Assembly: GCA_903813345.2 (NCBI GenBank)
Contig: CAIIXF020000002.1
Span: 7,123,772-7,187,771 of the forward strand
Direction: 5' to 3'
Length of the DNA stretch: 64,000 nucleotides
From: Owenia fusiformis
Lineage: Eukaryota; Annelida; Polychaeta; Sabellida; Oweniidae
Positions 57,101-63,767 of this stretch are shown here, in pieces (positions within the stretch are counted from its first letter, which is position 1; every line of letters starts with the position of its first letter). The translations under genes and the position numbers were made by a program. Under the pieces are notes generated by a model. That model was not told the origin of the DNA. It did not search any database and was given only the letters and a program-made list of their open reading frames with translations.

Positions 57101-58207
57101 TTTGTGACAACAGTATCTGACTTTACGGTTGTCAGGGTATTCCGGTGTGATATTGGAAGATTTCCCTAGCAATCTACAATCGTGTGTAATAGATGAATGG
57201 AAAATGTAACTCAAAAAGGTGTTTATATTGAGTGTTCAGATTAGAGAGGTGTTTGGATGTACAGGTTTTACTGTAGCATATTCTCATGTTGAAATAGATG
57301 AAACATAAAATAATGATTTCTATTTTTCTAGGATTGTACTGCCCTCAAAAATGCATCTAACCAATGATGAATCCAGTTCAGAATCGGACGATGAAAGTTC
57401 CAGCGTTGGAAGTGGTCGCTCCTCTGATCCATCCTCGGTAATTATTAACCTCTTGACTACCTGGAGTGACGAGATTTCTCGTCACCTCAGAAATGACCTT
57501 GAAACCAAGAGTGACGAGAATATCCGTCACAAAATTTTTCACTAAAATTGCTCTTATTTGTAAATTTTCGTCCAATTTACACAAAAATTGTTTTAAAATG
57601 TGTAGAAATGATCTCTGCTATCTTTACTAAGTTGAGCATCTAAAGTTATATTGGTATGTAGTAATTTAGTCAAATTGTTGCAAAAATGAAAATCCTTTGT
57701 TTTCAACCGATTTTAGAGCCTGTTAAATACAGTGATCTCCCCAGCATTAAGGCAAGTGGATGCAGCACCCACCTGAAATTTTAAAAACATGCTCGCACCC
57801 ACCTGCTAATAAATGTGCACCCATTTGAAAAAGAGAAAAATCATGAAACAACATTTCAGAATGGCTAATATTTTATCATTTCAGTTTGATACATTATCAT
57901 TTCAGTATGGCACATTAACATATCAGTATGACAACATTTTTTATTATCTTTTCAGTATGATATTGGGTCCAGATCATCACCATTACTGCCAGGTTCCCGC
58001 ACCGCCCCTCAGGGGGAGGTACAATACCTAGATCTCGACCTGTGCCAGGAGGCACTAGACTCCCACTCCCCTAAACTCCACACCCGCTCCCCACCCCTAG
58101 TGAGTCCCCCGGAGAAAGTTGAGTATAAAGAAATTGACTTTGTAAAAACTGAAGGTTTGAAAGAAACCATGAGGACTCTGCAAAATGAAAGAAAAAGTGA
58201 GGGGTAA
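27057..58207 (+). CDS. GAB1-like: GAB-family docking protein (whole gene, six coding exons)
   Basis: A GRB2-associated binder: a membrane-recruited scaffold phosphorylated downstream of receptor tyrosine kinases. Joining 27057-27155, 52150-52459, 52959-55118, 56553-56673, 57332-57437 and 57956-58207 keeps phase and gives 1015 residues (vertebrate GAB1 is about 694). Order: PH domain (~5-132) with the GAB signature KSPPEKKL; proline-rich SH3 ligands (147-157, 260s); 14 YxxP motifs (about 310-670); PxxxRxxKP around Arg618; pYxN sites Tyr697 and Tyr740; YLPM at Tyr767; VEYLNL at Tyr803; PPRIDRNLK at 836-844; SHP2 pair VQYLDL (Tyr956) and VEYKEI (Tyr989), 33 residues apart (32 in human GAB1 as I recall). 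Orthology to one of GAB1/2/3 is not resolved. Kozak context of the start is good (A at -3, G at +4). Confidence 0.94.
28090..28467 (+). repeat. TACCCTTTGCA repeat family, copy 1 (378 bp)
   Basis: Starts TACCCTTTGCATTCGTTTGA and ends CTCTGCACGCAGGGTA, a short inverted terminus. The interior holds TTAAAAGAGAGTTTCGTC, a CGTCGG...CCGACG dyad, TATATATGG, TGACGTCA, CCAAT and GGCAGAGTGTAGTTTA. Related copies at 38066 (inverted) and 41389, with fragments at 44096, 47905 and 52857. Confidence 0.75.
28734..28925 (+). mobile_element. 'GCCCGTAGCCAG' MITE copy
   Basis: Starts CAGGCCTGTAGCTAG and has core CTCACAATGGCGAAAAACTG; the right end is degraded. Confidence 0.7.
30329..30385 (+). repeat. Dispersed 'GCAGGTGGTGACATTTTGCA' family fragment
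   Basis: TTGTAACAAATGGATGGTGG followed by TGACATTGTGTTTGCATGTT. Confidence 0.55.
31225..31615. repeat. 19-bp minisatellite with higher-order repeat
   Basis: Unit TATTGTCAGTATTTCACCC, about 20 copies. Because 19 is not a multiple of three, each forward frame reads all phases of the unit, giving three overlapping long ORFs. A run of six to seven variant units (ending in AACCTGTTGTCAGTA) appears twice in the same order, from about 31280 and 31411, so the array also grew by block duplication. Confidence 0.9.
31931..32345. repeat. 139-bp tandem repeat, three copies
   Basis: Units start TGTTGCTTTACCTGAAC and include GATAAGGTTATCCATACAGG and CTTCACTCTTTGAACGAGAC. Starts fall near 31935, 32074 and 32213. 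Copies 2 and 3 are more alike than copy 1. Confidence 0.88.
32422..32980. repeat. Diverged direct duplication (~215 bp, two copies)
   Basis: TTGTACATAAGTTTCACTAG, AAAACTGGCACAAAAA and GGCCCTGGAAGTGA recur in the same order at 32433-32640 and 32771-32980. Confidence 0.8.
33131..33288 (+). mobile_element. 'GCCCGTAGCCAG' MITE copy, damaged
   Basis: TTAGCCAGCTTTTGCCAAGG at the left, core AGAATGGTGACAACTGCATG, then GGCCATGGAGGGG and a C-run. Confidence 0.68.
33315..33382 (+). repeat. Dispersed 'GCAGGTGGTGACATTTTGCA' family copy
   Basis: AACAAATGGCAGGTGGTGAA followed by TTTTGCATGTTAATTGCC. Confidence 0.7.
33498..33696 (+). mobile_element. 'GCCCGTAGCCAG' MITE, full length (199 bp)
   Basis: Starts CAGGCCCATAGCCAGG and ends CTAGCTACGGGCCTG, an inverted pair. 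Core: ACAATTTTGGTCAAAAAAAT-like, GCCAAAATCACTTAAAAAG and GAATGGTGACACACTGCA. Same size as the copy at 48851. Confidence 0.85.
34790..34915 (-). mobile_element. 'GTGATCTCCCCAG' repeat copy
   Basis: In reverse complement: GGTGCACAATTCTCATTTTC and AAATTGGTCAAAATATGCCC, then CAGGTAGGTGCAAGCC. Confidence 0.65.
36110..36267 (+). mobile_element. 'GCCCGTAGCCAG' MITE copy
   Basis: Core TGACAAATCTGGCCTAAAAC and TGCTCAGAATGGTAAAAAGT; right end CCCTGGCTACAGGCCTG. Confidence 0.75.
38066..38420 (-). repeat. TACCCTTTGCA repeat family, copy 2 (inverted)
   Basis: Starts ACCCTGCACTAAGAGTC, contains TAAACTACACTCTGCC, TTACAGTTTAGCAGCCC and CATATATAG, and ends TGAATGCAAAGGT: the reverse order of 28090-28467. 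Confidence 0.75.
38570..38700 (+). repeat. Dispersed 'GCAGGTGGTGACATTTTGCA' family copy
   Basis: GCGGCATTTGTTACTGCATT, a duplicated CATTTG.ATC.GTAAC block, then AACAGGTGGTGACATTTTAC and ATGTTAATGCCTTG. Confidence 0.68.
39080..39185. repeat. ~20-bp tandem repeat
   Basis: TTTCTATCATTTTGGG and TTTCTGTCACTTTTGGGCA recur about five times. Confidence 0.65.
39830..41160. repeat. 'GTGGAACACCTCC' tandem repeat, split by an inserted element
   Basis: Units of roughly 110-150 bp carry TGTTAGTGGAACACCTCC, CAGTTGAACACCTTTCC and GGCAATATAAAATGAAG. At least three follow at 40780-41150 and one or more precede at 39830-39923. The element at 39924-40730 sits inside the array, and the flanks join to a normal unit when it is removed. 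CTGGAAAGGTGTTC and GAACACCTTTCC form local hairpins. Confidence 0.8.
39924..40730. mobile_element. AACG-rich inverted-repeat element, copy 3 (807 bp)
   Basis: Starts CCCTACTATCACACCAAACT and ends GAGTTTGGGTGATAGGGGGG. TAA on both sides (39921-39923, 40731-40733) and an inferable empty site in the surrounding tandem repeat make this the best-defined insertion in the window. An internal repeat of the start, AGCTATCACACCAAACAAGT, lies near 40314. Confidence 0.92.
41389..41601 (+). repeat. TACCCTTTGCA repeat family, copy 3 (short form)
   Basis: Starts TACCCTTTGCATTCATTTGA, contains GGCTGCTAAATTGTAATG and ACTAGGCAGAGGATGG, ends TGTACAGGGTA. Confidence 0.72.
41735..41868 (-). mobile_element. 'GTGATCTCCCCAG' repeat copy
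   Basis: CACCCACTTGAAAATGAG, TTGACCAAATTTGGTT-like core, ending GGAGAGATCACTG. Confidence 0.68.
41970..42128. repeat. Short tandem repeat TACCTGCCAAATTGG
   Basis: Three exact TACCTGCCAAATTGG words at 42059-42123 and a diverged one near 41977. Confidence 0.7.
43011..44034. repeat. 18-bp minisatellite, ~57 units
   Basis: Unit GACTCTTGCATAGTATGG with variants TTT, TTG or GGG before GA and occasional ATTATT. Eighteen bases equal six codons, so several frames on both strands stay open: minus-strand MQESHT-type and ILCKSQ-type, plus-strand CIVWDS-type. The array becomes more diverged after 43640, where 13-15-bp units appear. Not regarded as coding. Confidence 0.92.
46225..46445. repeat. Degenerate ~38-bp tandem repeat
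   Basis: AAAAATGCATTTGGTCTATC-like words recur about five times with decay. Confidence 0.55.
47990..48191 (+). mobile_element. 'GTGATCTCCCCAG' repeat copy
   Basis: TGCAAAATTATCATTTTCAC, AATTGGTCAACATATGCACA and TTCAGGTGGGTGCTGCGCC, ending GCTAGGGAGATCACTG. Confidence 0.7.
48851..49050 (-). mobile_element. 'GCCCGTAGCCAG' MITE, full length (200 bp)
   Basis: Starts CAGGCCCGAAGCCAGG and ends GTCTACGGGCCTG. The core is the inverse of the 33498 copy (AAAATCATGTGGTTTTTCAC). Two full-length copies of 199 and 200 bp define the family. Confidence 0.85.
49683..49785 (+). repeat. Dispersed 'GCAGGTGGTGACATTTTGCA' family, longest copy
   Basis: TTAGGTGGTTGGCGTTCAGA, GTAACAAATGGCAGATGGTG, ACATTTTGCATGTTGATG and CCTTGTTC in order. 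Confidence 0.72.
50760..51060. repeat. ~150-bp tandem duplication
   Basis: GAAATATCTAAATATTATGA, CATCTG...TGTGTTGTCTT and AGGTG recur at about 50875-50935 and 50988-51045, with a third, weaker unit before. Confidence 0.7.
52150..52459 (+). CDS. GAB1-like: GAB coding exon 2: rest of PH domain
   Basis: Residues 34-136 plus one base of Gly137. KWQRRYFILYKPSGSLPGHF, ALDYYKDKTRKKQYGSIDLE, QCEQVIASLDST, then RTYFLAAETEAEMNEWVNRL. The terminal helix with its invariant Trp (WVNRL) completes the PH fold. The KWQRRYFILY strand is the usual basic phosphoinositide-binding strand; GAB1 PH domains bind PIP3. Acceptor TTCCAG, donor CTG|GTAAGT, phase 1. Confidence 0.95.
52857..52924. repeat. TACCCTTTGCA family fragment in GAB intron 2
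   Basis: AGAGTCTATTTACAAACTGC, GAAGCTCTGTTTTAAGA and TCGAACAAATGCAAATGGTA are a deletion derivative of the family. It ends ~34 bp before the exon 3 acceptor. The rest of intron 2 (52460-52856) shows nothing firm. Confidence 0.6.
52959..55118 (+). CDS. GAB1-like: GAB coding exon 3: phosphotyrosine scaffold
   Basis: Residues 138-856 plus split codons; 2160 bp, open throughout. Contains SLPPPTPPERND and a six-proline run, then 14 YxxP motifs, a tandem cluster of STYDTPPR units between about 53744 and 53862, PPSINRGTKPP (PxxxRxxKP), two YVNA/YINA repeats, DDDMYLPM (YxxM), VEYLNL and PPPRIDRNLKRK. YxxP binds CRK/NCK-type SH2 domains, YxN binds GRB2 SH2, YxxM binds PI3K p85, RxxK binds the GRB2 C-terminal SH3. 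Low-complexity and probably disordered. Donor AGAC|GTAAG, phase 1. Confidence 0.94.
55461..56320. repeat. 860-bp near-perfect palindrome (foldback) in GAB intron 3
   Basis: Left arm 55461-55882 and right arm 55898-56320 are inverse copies with ~15 loop bases. Matching landmarks: ATGCAGACAGAGCCTGTGGG/inverse; GTGCGGAGCTAACGGTCATT/inverse; TTTGACACCAAATATC/inverse; GGGGGCTCATATCTGAA on the right with its inverse on the left. The arms differ at a few per cent of positions and by small gaps. Short ORFs in both arms are mirror images. GGTACC-like words flank both sides (55391-55460 and 56321-56390). Confidence 0.95.
56553..56673 (+). CDS. GAB1-like: GAB coding exon 4
   Basis: Completes Arg857 and encodes 858-896: QNVRSITEEVFSIKSRDTSK, SFRKNKPSVPVPQIPPSNN, with Arg897 split (AG|G). 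A basic and proline-rich linker. Acceptor TTCTTCTTTTAG, donor AG|GTATGT, phase 2. In GAB1 this region lies between the RxxK motif and the SHP2 pair, consistent with position here. Confidence 0.88.
56941..57148. mobile_element. ACACCGGAA-terminus MITE, copy 2 (208 bp) in GAB intron 4
   Basis: Left ACACCGGAACACCCTGACAA, CCGTAAAGTCAGATAC and GTCACAAATGGCGGATG; right arm GGCCGCCATTTGTGACAACA, GTATCTGACTTTACGG and GTATTCCGGTGT. Arms of ~60 bp. Same family as 17441-17930 in the calpain gene, with a shorter middle. Confidence 0.88.
57332..57437 (+). CDS. GAB1-like: GAB coding exon 5
   Basis: Residues 897 (completed) to 932: IVLPSKMHLTNDESSSESDD, ESSSVGSGRSSDPSS. A Ser/acid-rich tract likely to be a casein-kinase-type substrate (inference). 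Acceptor TATTTTTCTAG, donor TCG|GTAATT, phase 0. A piggyBac-like MITE starts 7 bases into the following intron. Confidence 0.87.
57445..57726. mobile_element. piggyBac-like MITE, copy C, in GAB intron 5
   Basis: Starts TTAACCTCTTGACTACC and ends GATTTTAGAGCCTG TTAA. Compared with copy B it lacks GGATTCAAGAGG, the right terminus, exactly up to the TTAA. Interior GAGATTTCTCGTCACCTCAG and AAATGTGTAGAAATGATCTC. Confidence 0.85.
57730..57845. mobile_element. 'GTGATCTCCCCAG' repeat copy in GAB intron 5
   Basis: CAGTGATCTCCCCAGCATTA, AGCACCCACCTGAAATTTTA and GCACCCATTTGAAAAAGAG. It directly follows the piggyBac-like MITE. Confidence 0.7.
57956..58207 (+). CDS. GAB1-like: GAB coding exon 6: SHP2 docking pair and stop
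   Basis: Residues 933-1015, in phase with exon 5. YDIGSRSSPLLPGSRTAPQG, then VQYLDLDLCQEALDS and EKVEYKEIDFVKTEGLKETM. Tyr956 and Tyr989 match the paired tyrosines of GAB1 that engage both SH2 domains of SHP2. Acceptor TTATCTTTTCAG. The stop TAA is at 58205-58207, within GAGGGGTAAGAAG, which also reads as a donor; a small further exon cannot be excluded. Family alignment suggests this is close to the true C-terminus. Confidence 0.9.
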   Translation, partial: YDIGSRSSPLLPGSRTAPQGEVQYLDLDLCQEALDSHSPKLHTRSPPLVSPPEKVEYKEIDFVKTEGLKETMRTLQNERKSEG

Positions 58208-59560
58208 GAAGAGGATACATGGAGGATAATGGAGAATAGCTAAAAATCATGGAAATATTTTATGATGTAGGATCACATCAGAACTCTGGCATAGTATGTT
58301 TTTGATCACATGTCAGAATGGATGAGGATACAATGAGGAAAGCCAGACCTGCACATGGGGCAATGTGTTACAAATACTAGCTCGTATTGCTGTTACAATG
58401 GATATAAGAAAACAGTGGACTTCAAATTCTTAACATGACAATAGCTAGTGACTTCTTCATTAGTAATTGCTAAGACTTTCGATGAATGAATCGCAAAACT
58501 TCCAAATAGGGTGGGACAGCCATTGGTCAGGCCTGTGAGGTCAATACCTGCGGGCACCCACCCCAAGAGCCGCCTGACCCACCCCTAGTAACTATCATTT
58601 ATTTTGAGCCATCATAGCCTCATATTTTGTCAGATGTAGTTTATTAAACTCAATGTTAATGTATGTAAATATGTACAAAAAGACAGTGGATTATTACAAT
58701 ACTGTAACTTGAGTTAATTTGATGCTATTTAGTTTGGCAAATTTTCAGATTTTTGGCATTTGGTACCCATGTTATTTTGAAGTTTTGGCTCCATTCAGGT
58801 TCTGCATTTCTAATCATACGAAATTCTCCCATCAGTTCAGCTGCACAATTAAGCAATTTATTGTAACTTCTTCAGGCTTCCAGCACTGTATGTAAGGAAG
58901 ATTTTTTCTTTCAACATCATTCATGTCGTGTCTCACTGGGATTTATCGAAAATCTTGTGAAGGTGTACTTGTAAATTGTCAAATTTTGCAAATTCGCTAA
59001 ATTAAACGGGCACCAAATTGACCCATGTTACAGTATCAGTAGCCAGAATTGAAAATAAACATTTATTTATATAAAATCTATACTTGCACCCAAGGTGCAT
59101 TATTTACACTGCCTGTGGTAAAATATGCTGTTATACGAGGGGTGGTCAATATTGTCTGATATAAAGATGATGGAGAAATAGAAGTACTTTTATCAGAATA
59201 TATGGATTGCCCCTTGTATAGTCCACTTAGTTTAGAAACAGTGTTGAAAATAACCTCTTAGACAAGAGAGAGAATGGCCATATCTATTATTAGTGTATTA
59301 TCTAGTGATTTAAGATTAAATTCCATGCTCCTGACTTTTTTATGACACATGGCGTGCTGCGGTGACATTCGGTAGCCTATCTGTAAAAAAGTAAAAAATG
59401 GCAGGTTGTGCCATATTGCCTTGTCTGAAATAGTAGGTGACTGATATGTAAATATTAAAAATAGCATAATATATAAATATTCAGCCAAGCTATATTTGAT
59501 TTGGTTACAATTGTTTCCTTAAAAATAATGGTTGGTATGGTTACTTGTGGTAAAATAAAA
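58208..59560 (+). other. Probable GAB 3' UTR / downstream sequence
   Basis: No further coding frame recognised. Candidate polyadenylation hexamers: ATTAAA at 58643-58648 and AATAAA at 59054-59059. A fragment of the 'GCAGGTGGTGACATTTTGCA' family lies at 59342-59430 (CGGTGACATT, ATGGCAGGTTGTG, TTGCCTTGTCTG). Confidence 0.45.
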
Positions 59561-59702
59561 ATAAATGAAAAGTGAAACTGTAAGGCCCAGATTTACTAGG
59601 AAAATCATCGATCGTTATATTTAATCTAGTGATAAATGAAAAGTGAAACTGTAAGGCCCAGATTTACTAGGAAAATCATTGATCGTTATATTTAATCTAG
59701 TG
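59561..59702. repeat. 71-bp direct tandem duplication
   Basis: ATAAATGAAAAGTGAAACTG... to AATCTAGTG occurs twice in a row (59561-59631, 59632-59702) with a single visible change (CATCGATCG versus CATTGATCG). It is therefore recent. Confidence 0.93.
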
Positions 59703-61840
59703 ATAATTACATCTTCACATATGCCAAAAAATATGAAGTCAAAAAATGAAAATGAATTCACTGATCGTGATTTGAACTGAATTTGAATAAATATACAGTG
59801 AGTAAATTCATGAATTGCAAAGTTCTATTTTCTGAACCACAGATCTTAAGTTTCTGACTTTATGCTTTTTTGAAGAATTTTCAATTTATGCATATTCATC
59901 AATTTGCAATTTCTTTGGATTTATCAAATGTTAAAGCAGGCATGATTGGTCAAAATGTTGTAATGCATGACTAGATTTGTGTGAAGAAAATACAAAACAT
60001 GATCACAAATACAAAACATGGTCACAATTAAAAGATTGAGATTTCTGTTGTCAAGTTTTGAATTATAGACTTTTAGTAAAACAGTTGTTTAACTCAACTC
60101 GATACAAGGAATCTAGATATTAACTGACTAGTGTGGTGTATGTTCACTCATGTAGTTTAGTATGGCATATGTATGGTATGTCTATGTACACACACATAAT
60201 TAGTATGGCATTACATGCACAAGCAGTTTTGATACGATATGATACAATAGAACCTATTAAGTGGAACACATCCATAAGTGGAACACATTTACACAAATCC
60301 CATAAACATTTACTAGTTATCTAGACTTGACCGCTGTATGGTGAATTGAACACTAGTGTCCCGTTAACAAAGTTTTTAATGTTCTTAGAGTGGTTATAAA
60401 AGCAGTACACCCATATGTGATAGAAAATGTAATATTTAATATTACTACAAGGTGTCCCTAAAAAGTGTAATATTGTGACAGTGACACCCTGTATTAATAT
60501 TATCTACCATATGCTTCCTCAATATACTTAGGCAATAACAGATTGTGTGGATCTTAATTTGAGCTTAAGCTCATATAAGCTAAGCTCTTATTAACTCCCC
60601 AAAAGGACAATTCAGTCAGTATTTTGATTTGGTCTAAAAACAGCATTGCAAGTTTGATAAAATATTTTTAGCAGAAAATGTGTGTGTATTTTTTGCAGAT
60701 TGTCTTCCTAATTGTTCACATTTGAATTTTTCTATTTTTGTAAAATTGATTTTTCACACCAACATTTTTGATTAGCAAACCATTGTGATTTTTCATCGGA
60801 AACAAATTTACGATGCAGGTAACATGAAGTGATAGATTTATTGTGATTAAAAATAAACAGTGTAATATTTGTGATGTAGTGTTATTATACATTTATACAA
60901 AATCAATTATGATATAGGACTTTTTTGTCACTTGATAATTTTTTGTCAATTTTATGACGTTTCTCATGAAATAAAAGGTTGATTATTTTAGTGTTGCATC
61001 CTGGGATGTTAACAGGATGTTTAGAAATTGTATATTGATTGCATCAAAATGAAATGATCAATACATGTGATGTGTGTATTATCGAATGATTATTTTGTAA
61101 ACACTTGAGGTTTGGATTTGTAGAATAAAAGCTAGCAGTATACAGTGTATGAGTTATCCTGTCAATTTTGTACGAATAAGCATTTTTTTCTTGTCATGGC
61201 CGTTGTGTCCCCCCCCCCCCCCCCCCCAATTGAATTACCCCCATAAATGTGAGGTTATTTTGTCTTTTTTATTATTTTTTTGACTCTCAAAATGACCTTT
61301 TGAAGATTCAAAAATAATCAAAAAAGACGAGCTTTTGAAACTGTCCCTACATTTATGGGGTAAATTGTGACTACTTGGTTATGGCTCAACTCTACCATCT
61401 TGCAAAATGTTCAGTTCAATGTATATTTCAAATGCAAGCGAGGAGAGCCATTCAACATCAATGCACAAAATTTCAAGTACAATTAAGATTAACTGTTGTC
61501 CATTTAGGCTTTAAAGCACACTCATCCTTCATTGGTCAGTCAAGCACCATCAAAGGTAACTGGTCAACTCGTACCCAAGACAACCATCAAGGGTAACTGG
61601 TCAGCTCATAACCAAGACAACTGATATCCAAGACGACTCATACCCAAGATAAATCATACCCAAGTTGAGTTTAGTCAAGTATGGTCATTCTTCAAGCTCA
61701 GTCAATTAAAGGACAATTGTTTTTCATTGAGGCAGTCAGTTGAGCACAATCAAATAATGTAACATTGATCATGCAAATCAGCTCAAAACTACCAAGGACA
61801 ACCATTCTTTTGAGCATAGGCCAAGGGTAAAGTAATAGTA
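59703..61840. other. Intergenic sequence, no gene recognised
   Basis: AT-rich. Holds a 19-20-base C-run near 61209-61228, a small inverted-end segment CAAGGTGTCCCTAAAAAG...ACACCCTG at 60450-60493, and scattered CAAGCACCATCAAAGG-type words after 61500 that resemble the downstream 45-bp repeat. Confidence 0.5.
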
Positions 61841-61841
61841 A

Positions 61842-62366
61842 GCCGTATATAGAAGAGACAGGTGAACAACTCTGACTTAGACCACTTATTAAGATGGAGA
61901 TTTCAACAATATTTAGTGTATTATTTTCAAAAACCCATGGGGAGTTGATAGAAAATTGATAGTTTGTAGCTCTTACCTAAGATTGAAACTCAGTCAGATG
62001 ATATAGAGTGAATAATGCTGTCTAAAAGAGAGAATTTCTGAAAACCTACAATTGCTTGGCAAGTTCATTAGTAAACAAGTGATCTGATTGGTCACTGCTG
62101 ACCTCCCTGACCTCCACCAGTGACAATCAGTTTCAGCTTGCCAGGCAATTGCAGGTATCCATAGTTGTTGTTTTATATGCAGTATTATATGCAGTTTTTA
62201 CATAAATATTTGAAAAAAAACAATGATATAAGTTTGAAAAACACTTTGAAGAAGATTTTGGAGAGATTTGGGAATACAATTTGATACCAGTAAGGAGAAC
62301 TAGTGCCAAGACTAAAAAAATTTGAAAAATTTTCAATCTTACTTGTGGACCTGTCTCTTCTATATA
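61842..62366. repeat. Nested inverted repeats
   Basis: Outer pair: GTATATAGAAGAGACAGGT (61843) and ACCTGTCTCTTCTATATAC (62348-62366). Inner pair: ACCTACAATTGCTTGGCAAG (62044) and CTTGCCAGGCAATTGCAGGT (62138-62157). Could be one element nested in another's terminal repeats. Confidence 0.7.
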
Positions 62367-62619
62367 CAGCTTACTATTACTTTTCCCTTGGCCTATGCTT
62401 TTGAGGCTAAAGCAGCCAGGCACGATCTACAGTTAAATTATATTAGTAAGGTACAGGGAAAACAATCAGTCAACTACGACAAAGATTGGCATTCTTTATT
62501 GAGACACAATTTATAAGTAGAGGCCAATTACCATTCTTTACCATGGCCCAAATAATTGAGCACAATTAAAAAATAACCTTTCTTTATTGATGAACAATCA
62601 GTCAAGACCTATTAAACAT

Positions 62620-63135
62620 CCTTGAAGGAGGCAATATAAGTGAAGTACAAACAAAAGGAGTCATTGTAGATTGAGGCAGAACACGGGAAGCACAATCAAA
62701 GGAAGTCGTTCTAGACTGAGGCAGAATAAGTGAAGTAAAATCAAAGGGAGTTGTTCTAGATTGAGGTGGAATAAGTGAAGCACAATCAAAAGGAGTCATT
62801 CTAGACTGAGGCAGAATAAGTGAAGTACAATCAAAATGAGTCATTCTAGATTGAGGCAGAATAAGTGAAGTACAATCAAAGGGAGTCGTTCTAGAATCTC
62901 GATTGAGGTGAAATAAGCGAAGCACAATCAAAAGGAGTCATTCTAGACTGAGGCAGAATAAGTGAAGCACAATCAAAATGAGTCATTCTAGATCGAGGCA
63001 GAGATCAAAATTAATTATTCTAGATTAAGGCAGAATAAGTGAAGTACAATCAAAGGGAGTCGTTCTAGATTGAGGCGGAATACATGTACGTGAAGCACAA
63101 TTAAAAGGAGTCATTCTAGATGTGAAGCACATTCG
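62620..63135. repeat. 45-bp minisatellite, ~11 units
   Basis: Unit: GATTGAGGCAGAATAAGTGA, AGTACAATCAAAGGGAGTC, GTTCTA. Forty-five bases equal 15 codons, so the minus strand stays open for 109 codons (TPFDCTSLILPQSRM repeats). Related, decayed words (GAGGCACAATC, AAGCACAATCAA) continue to about 63520. Confidence 0.88.
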
Positions 63136-63767
63136 AGCATAAACATTTTTATTGAGGCACAATCTCTCGTAGCATATAATCAAGCAGCCATGGCCCTTTC
63201 CTTACTGAAGCACAGCCAGACACTAAGGGGAGAACCAAACACAATGAAGGACACACCATATTAATTGAAGCACAATCTGACAAGTACAAAGAGATAGATT
63301 CATTGCATTACAACTGACTATTAAATTATCAATGTACCCTGCCCACTGTAAAGGTGCGGTCAAGGAGTTTGATCGTAGTTGAGTACAATCAAGGGCAGTT
63401 GTTCTTGATCTCGAAACAATGATTTTAAAGCACAATCAATGCGAGTCATTATGTGTTAAGGCACAATCAATCAAGCACAATCAAAGGCAGTCACTATCAA
63501 GGCACAACCGGTTGAACCGCGTTTTGTCAATGTCAATACCCTCTCTCAAGAAACACTGTTAATCCAGCAAATTTTGAAACAAGTTCAAATCGCTTCAGAA
63601 ATAATTTACAGAAACGGATAGTTTTTTTTTAATTTCCAGTTTTAATTTTCTAAGGCGTCTTTGAAGAATCCACATGTACACCACATGTACAGTATGTGCA
63701 TTTAGTGCGTATTAAACGCAACAAAACAAATAAACAAAACTAGTGATGACTGTATCTATTTAATTTG

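Noticed and set aside
62602-62931. 109-codon minus-strand repeat protein
   Set aside because: Follows the 45-bp minisatellite; begins and ends in the array without exon signals.
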